Positions 35,755-45,965 of a stretch of 64,000 nt of DNA are shown piece after piece (position 1 is the first letter of the stretch; each line of letters opens with the position of its first letter). The stretch spans positions 44,246,001 through 44,310,000 of the forward strand of contig NC_081826.1 of the NCBI RefSeq assembly GCF_030867095.1. Reading direction: 5' to 3'. Under the pieces are notes generated by a model. It was given only the letters and a program-made list of their open reading frames with translations, was not told the DNA's origin and did no database searches. Both the position numbers and the translations under genes were made by a program. The stretch is from Alligator mississippiensis (lineage: Eukaryota > Chordata > Crocodylia > Alligatoridae).

Positions 35755-36025
35755 ACTTTGTAGTCTAGTGGTCAGAGCACTCAACTAAGTTTGTTCTTCA
35801 GTTCTGGTCCTTGCTCTAATGATGTTTATGCATTTTGTATTTGACTGCCATTTGCTTCAGGAACTAGAACCTAGGTGTCCCCTATTTTCAGCTGAGTTCA
35901 CTAACCATTAGGCTACCAAGTCTTGGTGGCTCTATGATTCTGCACAGTGGCCCAGGTTTTCTATAGCCTGGTGATTCAGGAACTTCTTGAGAGTAGGAGA
36001 TATGGATTTGAATTCCCTCCAACTT
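35755..36025. mobile_element. Cluster of three tRNA-like SINE heads (+, -, +)
   Basis: Plus strand at 35762: TAGTCTAGTGGTCAGAGCAC fits the Pol III A box (TRGYNNARNNG). Minus strand, about 35925 back to 35865: TAGCCTAATGGTTAGTGAAC, then GGTTCTAGTTCC as a B box. Plus strand at 35954: TAGCCTGGTGATTCAGGAAC, then GGATTTGAATTCC as a B box. None folds cleanly as a tRNA and no CCA or intact anticodon loop is seen, so these are SINE relics. The head-to-head arrangement is unusual. Confidence 0.55.
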
Positions 36026-36203
36026 ATGAGGGCCTATAACCTAGATCTTCCATGTCTTGTGTGAATGCTCTCACCTGTATGCTTTTACATGGACTGTGTA
36101 GAATTCTGCATTGAGGCACATAGGGCTGTTTACTGTCTACAATGTGGGAAACTTTTTTAAACCACCAAAGTGGGGAGGTTTTGGTTAACTTTATTAGTGT
36201 CTA

Positions 36204-36237
36204 GTTTCCATCTGAATCCTGTTTCCATCTGAATCCT
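36204..36237. repeat. Perfect 17-bp tandem duplication
   Basis: GTTTCCATCTGAATCCT occurs twice with no spacer. Confidence 0.9.
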
Positions 36238-36411
36238 ACTTAGTTAACCAGACTGCATCTGGGCCTAAATCACTTCAAAGTGACTGCCCAGAAGTTACCA
36301 CTGTGCAGTCACAGCCACTTATATTGTATGACCAACTTACATCAGCTTTATTTCATTTAATATTTGTCACTACTGGAATTGGAACCAGGACTTTCACAGA
36401 AGTTGCATGTA

Positions 36412-36869
36412 GTGGGTGCATCTACACAAGACTGACTAATTAGCTCCACAGTAAGACACTACCATCCACATGTCTGGTGCTATTAGGATGGAGTAAACTA
36501 ATTAACTCTACCATAGGATAGTACTACCAGACACAAGTACTATCCTACAGTGGAATTGTTTCCTAGGCCTCAACACATGTGTAGACTCTGACAGGGCTGG
36601 CTGGGGCACAACGGTGCTTCAGTGCAGGGCTGCTTGCTGGCTAGCCTCTGCACTGAAACACCCTTGTGCCCCAGCCAGCCCCTCAGCAGCACATTGAGCT
36701 GGGTCAGAGCAGCCCTGGCCCCCCCCACCAGCTGGGACTACTCTACCCTGGCTCAACTTGCTGCAGTCCTGGATGTGTGTGCAAATGTGGTGCCCAGGAG
36801 CAATATACTCTGGCGTGGACTGCCCTGTGTTTATTCAGCCATGTTAATTGCATGTATAGACGCTCCCAG
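36412..36869. mobile_element. MITE with GTGGGTGCATCTACAC end, TA-flanked
   Basis: The left end GTGGGTGCATCTACACAAG and the right end (reverse-complemented) CTGGGAGCGTCTATACATG form terminal inverted repeats. TA flanks both sides (36410-36411 and 36870-36871). An internal hairpin pairs GGCTGGCTGGGGCACAACGG (36596 on) with CTTGTGCCCCAGCCAGCC (to 36679). TA duplication suggests a Tc1/mariner-like mechanism, but no transposase is present. Confidence 0.65.
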
Positions 36870-37128
36870 TATGATTTGAGTTTAGTGTGAATGTTATAAT
36901 TTATATTAAGTAAATCAGCAACCTCTTTTTTACTTTCAAAACTCCTTTATTTTTATTTTAACTTATTAACCTAAATCCTGGGCTTCTTATCTAGTTGTAC
37001 TTCATTTTTACACAGGCCTTTCTTAGGTAAAGTAAAAATGGGGTAAAAGCTGATTTATGTGCCTCAGATCCTGGCTAATTATAATTACAAACATTTTTTT
37101 GCAGTCTGTCATCATGATCTGGAAGACC

Positions 37129-37383
37129 GTGGGTGCATCTACACAAAACACTATGTCGCTGTAGCAATGCACTACAGCGATGTAGCATCCGCGGGCACAA
37201 ACTGTGACATCACAGCTATGTTACTGTAGCAACACAATCCCTTGCTATAGCACATTGCTATGGAGATGTAGCGGCTAAAAATAACTGTATGCTGCTGGTA
37301 CACCACTGGCATGGTACTAAAGCAAGTACTAAATGATGGCGTGGTAATGATGGCGCCATAGGGGCATGTGTAAATGTGCCCAG
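37129..37383. mobile_element. MITE, same end family, 255 bp
   Basis: The left end is GTGGGTGCATCTACACAAAA. The right end, reverse-complemented, is CTGGGCACATTTACACATGC. TA follows the right end; the left flank is CC. The interior is rich in GCTGTAGC/GCTACAGC-type inverted words. Confidence 0.6.
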
Positions 37384-39394
37384 TAAGGAGGTAAGAACTT
37401 AAGTTAACTGACTTTTGTAATAAAGCAGTGCTCAGATTTATCAGAAATGTATGAATGATTCGTGCATAAGTTTAACATGTGTATTATGGCAATCATGGTA
37501 ACTGTATATATAAATGACCAGCTAGATTATTTGCACTGAGACTGAACAAATAAATAATAAGGTATGCAAGTGCTTATGTAATTTTCATATGCAAGCATAC
37601 CCATGCAATTTTGAAAATCTGGCTCTAAATCTACCATGTCTTGAAATGCTCCAGCCGTCTGCCACTGAGATGGCATATGACATTATAATTTCTTGAACAG
37701 AATGTGATGAAACTGCTGGGTATAAATTATATATAAAATTATCATGAATAAAACCTGTCTCACATAATGAAAATATATCAGAATTGTTGAATTGTCCTAA
37801 ATGTTCTGAACCGGGTGTGCTGTTGTTTTAAATGATATACATTAAGCTTGTTTGTTTTTTCTTTGTGTCACCCAGATCTGTTGTAAACTAACTGCTAGGT
37901 AAGGCCTGCTAAGTGTGAATCATTTGATTTTCGTTGTTTGTGAAGCATCTGCTCTATAGTGCGTTTAATTATTTTTGTGTGTTAAATTCATGTAGGTTAC
38001 TTGAAAATTGCCTTAGCTAAGTGTTAAAATTGCAGCCATTGCAGAATTCCCTATTTTGATTATCATTAGAGATGGGCCAGGCAATTTCTGCTTGTCTGCT
38101 TTTTTTCGCACCCTGTGCTGGATGCTTAATTGGCAGATCAAAATGAAGCTTTGTCTTATATTTTTTGGCAGAAGGCAGGATGGGTGGCACCTTATAGACT
38201 AACTCATTCACAAAAGCATAAACTTTCATAGAAGTCTAAAAGGAAATATCGACTGAATCCTGAATGTGTTGCCAAGACCGAGATTCCAGATGATCTTGGC
38301 TAGAGATAGACTGGGTTTTTGGTCCCAAGTATGACAGTGTGAAATAGATACAGCTTGCATCTTTATGTTGAAGTTCCTTGCTTTCAGCATGGAAAATGTT
38401 TGTGGATATAGTTTATTTAAAATAGTGTACAAAGACCTTTTCATTTAGAGTAATTTTTCCGCTTGATGCATTAATTTAATTAGAGGGGTTTTTTTTGCGT
38501 CATACTTGAGTAAAACTGTCACTGAATTAACTGGGAAGTTTGCTTATATAAGAATCTCAGAATTGGTCTATGTTAACTATAGTGAATGGATTGATTCACT
38601 ACTGCAAAAGGAATGCAAAGAATGGTAAATTATCCAATAATGACCAAATTCAGAAGTTTGTGATTGGGGCAGAGGATGATGGTGGGGAGTTGGAATAACT
38701 GCAAATTAAACCATAGTGGTGAATTATCTGACGTGCAAATTAACAACCAGTCTTCTTCTATTACCTTGGAAATACTATGGTTAGAACTTTACTAGCTGTT
38801 ATCACAAAACTGTGGGCATACACTGAGGCAAACACACCAAACAATTAATCCCCTGGATAAAAAGGGACATTTTCAGCTTGGAGTGTTGTAAAATGTAGCT
38901 CTAGACACAACACTTGCATCAATGTTGTTTCAGAATGCCCCCACTGGTATTTTACCAGTGTAGAAGAGCTAATAAATGTACCCATTTGAAATGAGTGATG
39001 GTGGACTCTTTGATGATATCATATATCATATATTTTACCTTATACCACACTTTTTTTTGTGTGAACACAGTCAAGGGCATAGTCAAGGGCTGCATTACGT
39101 GCAGACATAAAAGTCAAATGAATCACTACTCAAGCAGACATCAGCATCTACTCAGAGCTCAACTTACATGTCTTCCACCCAAACACCACAATATGCAAAC
39201 AGAGCAGTGTAACATAATTTAATCAAAACATCTGACCGATTGCAATACACACATCTAAATCCTCACATTCATGACATGCCTATATGGAAAATTAAAATAA
39301 TCACAATTACATTAGGTAAAAAAGAGCTAAAAACCTGCATCTCGATATATGTGCCAGCCTGCAATTGACAAGGTTAAGAAGAAACTTACAGCTA
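37384..39394. other. No gene seen; one repeat fragment
   Basis: At 38165-38238 the minus strand reads GCTTTTGTGAATGAGTTAGT CTATAAGGTGCCACC. This is a fragment of a widespread reptile repeat ('ttagtctataaggtgccac'). A GCAATTTTGAAAATCTGGC motif at about 37607 belongs to a MITE end style. The rest is AT-rich unique DNA. Confidence 0.45.
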
Positions 39395-39545
39395 GGGACA
39401 GATTGTTCCATAATTATCCAGTGCAGTTTTGTGCACCTTCCTCTGAAGCATCTGGCCCTTACTACTGTCAGAGATAAGATTCTGGAATAAATGGCCCATA
39501 GAAATTACCTGATATGACAGTTCATATGTTGCTGAATGTGACTGA
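39395..39545 (+). mobile_element. CR1-type LINE 3' UTR fragment
   Basis: TGCACCTTCCTCTGAAGCAT CTGGCCCTTACTACTGTCAG AGATAAGATTCTGG matches the well-known CR1/L3-like 3' UTR 'cttcctctgaagcatctggtactggccactgtcagagacaggatactgg'. An (AAAAC)n tract follows at 39569-39591. Confidence 0.65.
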
Positions 39546-39703
39546 GAGTTTTAAATGTATTTTTAAAAGGAAACAAAACAAAACAAAACAGGCAGCACTC
39601 CAGCTAAAGAAATGTGTAGACATTTACAGGTGAGCAGCAATTCTTCCCAGTGGAGGTACAAATTAAATAGCTTGATAATTATTCTTCTGTTTTCTAGAGT
39701 ATA

Positions 39704-40130
39704 CTGAGGGTATTTACAGATGTTATAGTTAGATTGACCTAACTAGGGTTAAGTCATTCTAACTGCCAAACTGTACATATGGTCAGGGAGTTTAGTTCAG
39801 CAAAATATAGCTGGCTGATCTAACTTAGTTCACCTATCTAACCAAATATGGATTAATGTGTCTACACATTCAGAGTGTAGTCTTGGGTTTGGGAAAGCCC
39901 AGCTGCTTACCCCAGCTCTGCGGCTGTACTTTTCCTACTCCCTCCACCCTGCCCAGGCTATATTTAGCCTCCTGTCACACCCCCCCTCCACCTCTGGGTG
40001 GACAACTCAACCCCACCCTCCCACAGACCTGTCAGCTTTCCCCCAATCCCACCAAAACTGTCCTGGACCCACTAAACTCTCCCTGCAGACTTGCTAGCTC
40101 CTCCACAATCCCACCCACCCCCTTAAAGTA
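39704..40130. repeat. MITE-derived repeat with C-rich arm (copy 1)
   Basis: After TA, the element starts CTGAGGGTATTTACAGATG. From about 39890 it matches the copy at 45564-45961 (GGGAAAGCCCAGCTGCTTA... and TTCCTACTCCCTCCACCCTG CCCAGGCTATATTTAGC), including the CCCACC-rich low-complexity part. It appears cut off near 40130. The open frames of 79-91 codons are C-rich artefacts. Confidence 0.6.
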
Positions 40131-40215
40131 AGCTGCATAGTCATAGATCAGGTTCTGAGAACGTATGCATGTGCTCTGAGTCTAATAGTTTGTAGTCAGG
40201 TTTCTTTGGTTTATG

Positions 40216-40521
40216 GAATGTAGTAGTTATGTGTGCTCGGAGGGGGGTGGGCATGTTCATTAGAGCAGCTCTCAGGAGCCACTGTAGTTAAAATGTCTGT
40301 AGTGTCTCATGTATTCAGCATCCTATGCTTCAAAATGTTGGCATGGGTGCTTTAACCAAAGCTTGTTCGAGGGGCTTTAGTTAAAATGCCCCTGCTGCCA
40401 TTCTGAAATGTAGGGATGCTGAATACATGCGACACCGAGGCTGCTGGAACGTTCTAATTAGAACACTCCAGCAGACTTGATTAATCTTGGAGCATGTGTC
40501 AGGCACATGTATAGGTGTCCT
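40216..40521. mobile_element. Palindromic MITE, second copy of the 29.9-kb family
   Basis: It shares ATTCAGCATCC..TGCTTCAAAATG and CTGCTGCCATTCTGAAATGT with the 29880-30191 copy. The right end is CACATGTATAGGTGTCC followed by TA. The block CTGCTGGAACGTTCTAATTA GAACACTCCAGCAG (about 40441-40474) is an extra strong hairpin. Confidence 0.65.
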
Positions 40522-40739
40522 ATGAGTCTACGCGTGTGATTTTTTACAGACTACATATGAGGTTCTTTTGTCTTCCACTTTTGAGCCATTACATGGCTCT
40601 TGGGTGAAATTTTCAGCATCTTTTTGACTGCAACATTAGCATTAGACTTAAAAACCACCCCTGTGATATTCTAACACAATCAGTTGATTCCAGGAGCTAA
40701 GTACAAGTAACATGAAATTTGCAGTAATATTGCAAGAGT

Positions 40740-41095
40740 TGGCAACTCTGGAATAGACTCCCAGTGGGTGTGAATGGCGTGTGCCCCTGTGCCTGGGGCA
40801 GCATGGCTGCGCCGGTGGGAGTGTGGTGATGGTGGTGGAAGTTCAGCAGTGGGGAGCTCCCACAGATGCCTCCAGCACTGTCAGCGGTGGGGGGGAGGTG
40901 GTGAGCACCGACCACAGGTTGGTGACCATTTGCAGGTGCCGCTGGCAGCGTTGGTGGTGGCTAGGGGCGATCATGGACCAGCAGCGGGGTGGTGAGTGGT
41001 GACCACCTGCAGGAGCTATCGACAGTATCAGTGGCACCTTTTTGCAGGGGGTGCATGTGCACCCATGTGCACTCTCTATGCATCACCCCTGCCAG
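40740..41095. repeat. GTG/CAC-rich GC-rich repeat
   Basis: The region is a run of GTGGTGGTG-like, GGTGAGCACCGACCACAGG and GGTGACCA words with imperfect internal repetition. It ends at GTGCATGTGCACCCATGTGC, which is self-complementary. It abuts a CR1 3' end. Frames on both strands (64-73 codons) are low-complexity. Confidence 0.5.
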
Positions 41096-41265
41096 TGGGG
41101 GTGGTGCAGGCACCTACCCTGAAGACCTTCAAAAGGAGACTGGATGCACACCTTGCTGGGGTTGTTTGACTCCAGCAATCTTTCTTGCACAGAGCAGGGG
41201 GCTGGACCCAATGATCTCATGAGGTCCTTTCCAGTCCTAAACTTTTGTGAATCTGTGTAAACTCT
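41096..41265 (+). mobile_element. CR1 LINE 3' terminus
   Basis: CTTCAAAAGGAGACTGGATG CACACCTTGCTGGGGTTGTT TGA...CAGGGGGCTGGACCCAATGA TCTCATGAGGTCCTTTCCAG matches, block for block, the 3' end of the better-preserved CR1 at 57390-57508. The coding end (FKRRLD-AHLAGVV) is still readable. Confidence 0.85.
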
Positions 41266-43540
41266 GGGAGGTCCTAAGTGCTAGCTAGCAACCATGATGT
41301 CTGTGTGCAAACAACACAAACATTTACTTGTCTTTAAAGGGTTTGTGTTATAAGATACTGTAATGCCTTATTTCCTAAGTGACTATTTAAAACACTAGCC
41401 ACATTTTTAGAAAGGCCACACAACTGAATACTGCAGAAAATGAATTCCCTATATTTCCCTTTCACCCTGCAAGGCTTGTGTATGGGAGTTACTCATATTA
41501 ATTACACATTTACTTTAAATTCTGGTATTTGTGGGATTGGGCCTACATAAGCACAAAATGAAAAAGTTATCTATAAACCAGGTTAGATGGACTCTATGGA
41601 GTGAATTTTCATAGCTTTTCATGGGATTTTTACTGACACTTCACCAGCAAAATCAATGAATTGAATGGCTAAAACTCTTCTTTATCCTTAGAAAATACAC
41701 TGAGTAATTGCTAAGTGGTTCTTTAGACAGCCCCTGAAACAATTGCATTAGAATGCCAGATACAAAAAAAGTATGAGATATTTCAATAGACTGGTTGATT
41801 CATTTCAATTAACTCTTCTTTAATTATAGAGGTTCATTAATATCATAAAGTCCTTTTAGTTGGCACAATTGGTATCAGACACATAACTGAAGTCTCATTC
41901 TCCTTAGAGTGTACATGGCTAGTTTAATTTGCCTGAGGCCTTTTGAATGTAAAATCCCAGCCAACATTAAACAAGTAAAGCCCAGGTATGCTGGTGAAAT
42001 CCCAAATCAAAACAGATGTTTCTTCACAACAGTGTGGTAATGTGGAAGACCCAGTATTCCCATGAAAAAAGGAGGGACAAAATTAACAGAGAGACCAAGT
42101 CTATATCAGGGCCTTTAGGAAAAGTAGGAATGGAAAAAACCTGCAGTACAGATTTTCACAACAGAAACCTCCTTTTAGGAAGAGTGTTGGTTCACCCAAA
42201 ATGTGAGCCTATACTGCTCCTAGGGGCAGAGACAAAACTGTGTATACTTTTATCTACATAATTTCAGATGCAGATTAGGCAGATAAATATTCAAGTGCAC
42301 AGATTTGCACCCACAAGTTATTAGAGTTGAGATTGTGTGGGTGCAAGTTTTAACTTTGGATAGGGAGGCTGGGCTTTGTCCTGATTATAAATATGTCCTA
42401 TCAAAACAATGCAAGATTATTTCATACACCATAATCTGTATTTGGTCCAGTCTAGCAAAAAAGCCTACCTTGTTTTGGTTTCTATTCTTTATATTACCTT
42501 AAAATCATTCCTTTTCTTTCTTGGTGTTTGCACTTCTATTGGAAGGGTGCTATGGTGTCAGTTACTCCCCTTGCCCAGTTCTGTTGAGCTGCATAATGTT
42601 TCTTGTACTTTTTAACCACCCTTGTGAATATTCTCTTGCATTTTTCATAATGCATCTCATTTTAGTTTGGTCTGCTGATATTTCTCATCTGCCTAAATTC
42701 TTTCAGATTATTCCTCTGTCTTTGTTGGTAATTGCTTTTCTGTTTTGCCTATTTATTTATTTGGCAAAAACTTGAAAATGGGGGAGACTAACTGGGCATC
42801 GAAGAAAGGTTGGGGAGAGAGAAGAGTTCCCCAGTCACTTCAGATGGTGGGGACAGAGAAGAGAAGTGAGAAAAGATGAATCCAAACAGCTTCTCAGAAA
42901 GATCTGTCTTGGTAGAATATTCCCATGAATATGTCTTTAAGTCTAGGATTTTGCTTATTTTTATTGATTTGCTTTTTTTTTCTGGATGTCAGTAATGTAG
43001 AACATTTCTTTTCTGTTCTTTTGAATGTATTAACCTCCTCTTAAACTGAAAGAAGTTCCAGGTGAAAGGGTCTTTTAAAAATCAATTAGGTTCAATTTGA
43101 GGTTGCCACAATTGACAAAAGTCAATTGGAAGCTTACTCCAAAGTGCTTGATAGTCACAGGCTCAGGCTCACAGCAGGTTCTTTTTCAGTTTCCTAATAC
43201 CATACCCCAGATGCATGTACTTTCATATTATCGTAGAAGAAATTTAGAATAGATCAATATAATTAAAAATTGGTCCACATCATAACTGTCTTGGTTAGCA
43301 GCAGAGTTAACTAATGAAAGTACTAGTAGAGCAAACTGACTTCAAATGACTCTTTGAACATGGCCTGAAATGTCGGGGTTTAATATAAAATTGTTTTTAT
43401 GTTAGAAATGGGACCACCTGTAATATAGCTTGGTGTGATGTAGCTATATTATATCTGAAACCCATTCCCCTCTCCTAGAATTAAGGCTGAACTTTCCTGT
43501 TACAGTAGTTCAGAGTGATGTGATAGCCCTCATGGTCCAG
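41266..43540. other. No gene seen
   Basis: Unique-looking DNA. A frame at 42521-42775 is hydrophobic because of T-rich sequence and has no visible start or splice context. Confidence 0.4.
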
Positions 43541-43544
43541 TTCA

Positions 43545-44225
43545 GACCTGATGAAGAAAGTATTGCATTTGAAAGCTTGTTTAACTCTATTCCAACTATG
43601 CAGATGATCCAATAAAAGATAACACCCCCTAAAAATCCTTTCCGCTCATCTGAACTTCCCCAAATTTCTGCTGGTGTTTGGACAATGCAGGACTGTTTAT
43701 TTTATTTTGTTATGCTACAAAGCTAATCTCTAGAAAACAAATTAAAATTAAAAATAGGCTGTCCTGTGTCAGGATCAAACTCACCACTTCCTTATGCATA
43801 CCTAGCATCAACATCAGAGTACTGCTGGCAATCTGGTAATACTTATGCTCCAGTTTGGATGAAATGCAAAGGCAGGAAGATCTTTGTGCAGCCTGCATTG
43901 AAACCAGCATGATGAGCAAAATGCACATGCAACGTGAGGCGGTGCTTTTGGAGGATTCCTGTTCAACTGTGCTCATGTGATACTAAGGCTAGTATCAGAG
44001 TAGCTGGTTCTGTACACACATTGTCACCATCATTCTAGCACTGAATGATAGCCATCTATTATTATGGTACGGTTGGAAAGTTCTGACCAAAATGGTCCGG
44101 GAAATAATGCAGAAAGCCAAATTTTTTGGAGGTATCTTATACTGGACCAACTGTATATTGCTGAAAGCTTCTCTGATATTTTTACCAACAATGTAGTTGG
44201 TTCAATAAAAGATATCATCAACAAA
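43545..44225 (+). mobile_element. Two fragments of the AAAAGATATC-type repeat
   Basis: 43550-43620 reads GACCTGATGAAGAAAG...GAAAGCTTGTTTAACTC...CCAATAAAAGATAAC. 44155-44222 reads GCTGAAAGCTTCTCTGATA...AATGTAGTTGGTTCAATAAAAGATATCATC. Both match the element at 20373-20510 in the opposite orientation. Confidence 0.55.
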
Positions 44226-44854
44226 GCCCTTTCTTCTAGCATCTAGTGCTTTAGTCACTCTCCAGTTACATTTGTACCATATCGTATTCCTAATCATGGC
44301 TAATATTCAACTCTATTCAGAATGCTGTGTGCCATTTGTGGCAGGCCAGTAGGGGGTACTCCTGTGTTGAGCCACCCGCCTCACTGTGCCCAGCTCTGAG
44401 TACTTTCCTGGGGTCGCCTTACGTCTGGCTGACCCCCTTCCTGGAGCACACGTGCAAGCCTGGGGGTAATGCCGCCACCACCCAGGGTTTGGACTGATCT
44501 TGGCCCTGTGCCCCCGGGAAACAGAGGCCTAGCAGTCCTTGAGGGTACTTGACCCACTGCAAGAACTTGGGGTGTTTCCCTTGTCTGAAGCACAAATAGT
44601 GGTCTCCCTTAGTCAGCCAGACTAAGGCATAGGGGACCCCAAGGCATAATCTACCCAACCTCTCCCAATAAGTCTCCCATGCTAGGTACAGAGGAGAACT
44701 TTTTTGGTTGTAAGGAGTAGGTTTGAAATAGGGTACAGGGTAGAGCAATATCAGAGAAATCCCTTAGAGCAAACAGTGGCATGGTGGCCTTTAATTATGC
44801 ATCTGTGTTACTGCAAGGTATATATCTAGTTAGATCTCAAGTAGCTTATTCACA

Positions 44855-44904
44855 GGCAGGTGGAGATTTCCTCTGGAGGCAGGTGGAGATTTCCTCTGGA
44901 GGCA
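44855..44904. repeat. Perfect 23-bp tandem duplication inside the LTR
   Basis: GGCAGGTGGAGATTTCCTCT GGA occurs twice in a row (44855-44877, 44878-44900). It lies between the predicted TATA box and the LTR's downstream end, so in the R/U5 part, not the enhancer. Confidence 0.9.
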
Positions 44905-45001
44905 AAGAGTTAATTGACTTATGAGTTTCAAGAGAGAGATGGTCCAATTTCTCTGAGAGTTCTCATCAGGGCTGTTGCACCTCCTCCTGGGCAGTCTTTA
45001 A

Positions 45002-45060
45002 CTTATATAGACCTTATGACCTCATTTACCTGATCCAATGAAGCCCAACAGTTATTGGCT
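45002..45060 (-). promoter_or_regulatory. CCAAT/TATA promoter motifs of the LTR
   Basis: On the minus strand a CCAAT box (45058-45054) precedes TATATAAG (45009-45002) by about 45 bases, a usual core-promoter spacing. The prediction rests on motif layout only. Activity is unknown. Confidence 0.5.
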
Positions 45061-45394
45061 GCAAGCCAACCAATTTGAAATGCATCACTGGTTGCCAGGT
45101 ATACTGGCAGGGTCTCTAGCCCCCTCCCAGTCATGATGACATTGCTTAGAACAATAGGGAGTTTAAGCCCCTCACCCAGGTGTGTGAGGTCAGTCACATA
45201 GGCAGAGGGAGCAGGTTTCCTCCTCCCTCAGGAATGTATCCAGCTCAGGTTACAACTCAAGGTTACCTGAAGCCAATGGGGCCAGGGGTGTTTGCCCTCT
45301 GCAGTGACCATGGTAACCAAATTGTCAGATTGGTCATCAGCTTGATAGCAGAGTTTGGGGAGAAACAGAGATGGCATTTTGCCACACCATTTAT

Positions 45395-45555
45395 CATTAA
45401 TTATTATTATTTCATGTTTATTACAGTCGTGCCAAGAAGGTCAACTAGGAACGTGGTCACATTGTGCTAGGTGCTGTATGAACATGTAATAAGGTATTAT
45501 AGTCCCTGCTTCAAGACCTTATAGTCTAAATAGCAAAGGCAGACATGATTAAGGG
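45395..45555 (-). mobile_element. L2 LINE 3' end, minus strand
   Basis: On plus, ATTATTATTTCATGTTTATT ACAGTCGTGCC...ATTGTGCTAGGTGCTGTATG AACA...AGTCCCTGCTTCAAGACCTT ATAGTCTAAATAG is the complement of the L2-like tail 'ctatttagactgtaagctcttcaaggcagggact...'. It is better preserved than the 30.2-kb copy. Confidence 0.7.
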
Positions 45556-45563
45556 ATAATATA

Positions 45564-45961
45564 CTTTGGGTACATGCAGATGTTACACATGCAAGACACA
45601 TGTCTGCACATGTTTGGAATGCAATCTCGGGGCTGGGAAACCCCATCTCTTCCACAGTCTGGAGGCTGCACTCTTCCTACCCCCCTGCACCCTGACCAGG
45701 CTATTTTTAGCTCCCAGTCACAACCCTCCAGTGGACCCACCATCTCCCCCTCCCTCCCCCCAACCTGCCAGGTCCCCCTGATCCTGTCAAATCCCCCTAG
45801 ACCCACCAGCCCCGCTCCCTGTGGACCCACGAGCATGTCCCCCCCCCCCGGCCCCCAACCCAAGTTACACCAGATTTCTGGCACAGATTGCCAAACAGGT
45901 GCAAAAGCCACACCCATGTGATCATTGATTGAGTTTGGTGAACCTCTGCACATACCCAGAG
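45564..45961. mobile_element. MITE-derived repeat with C-rich arm (copy 2)
   Basis: The left end CTTTGGGTACATGCAGATG pairs with the right end (reverse-complemented) CTCTGGGTATGTGCAGAG. TA precedes the left end and TG follows the right. The centre shares GGAGGCTGCACTCTTCCTAC CCCCCTGCACCCTG with the 39.7-kb copy. This copy looks full-length (398 bp) and defines the family's ends. Confidence 0.65.
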
Positions 45962-45965
45962 TGAC

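Larger units (their letters stand above)
44337..45386 (-). mobile_element. Solo-LTR-like element, 1050 bp, with perfect 5-bp target duplication
   Basis: The ends are TGTGGCA and TGCCACA, a perfect 7-bp inverted pair in TG...CA form. Identical CCATT flanks lie at 44332-44336 and 45387-45391. On the minus strand there is a promoter-like layout: an AGCCAATAA box at about 45060-45052, then TATATAAG at 45009-45002, then ATTAAA at about 44795-44790 as a possible poly(A) signal. This fits U3-R-U5 of a retroviral-type LTR oriented minus. No gag, pol or env sequence flanks it, so it is a solo LTR or a lone LTR-like insertion. Frames of up to 109 codons inside it show no recognised domain. Confidence 0.75.

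Noticed and set aside
35755..35830. Possible tRNA gene
   Set aside because: The A box fits, but the B box and acceptor stem do not. Neighbouring inverted copies show it is SINE-derived.
36204..36237. Possible CRISPR-like or iterated operator
   Set aside because: Only two adjacent 17-bp copies with no spacers, in a vertebrate-type genome; it is a local duplication.
39856..40131. Pro/Ser-rich frames at 39.9 and 45.6 kb
   Set aside because: They come from the C-rich arm of a MITE family, present in two copies.
42521..42775. Possible membrane protein exon (hydrophobic 84-codon frame)
   Set aside because: Hydrophobicity follows from T-rich composition. There are no splice sites, conserved motif or neighbouring exons.
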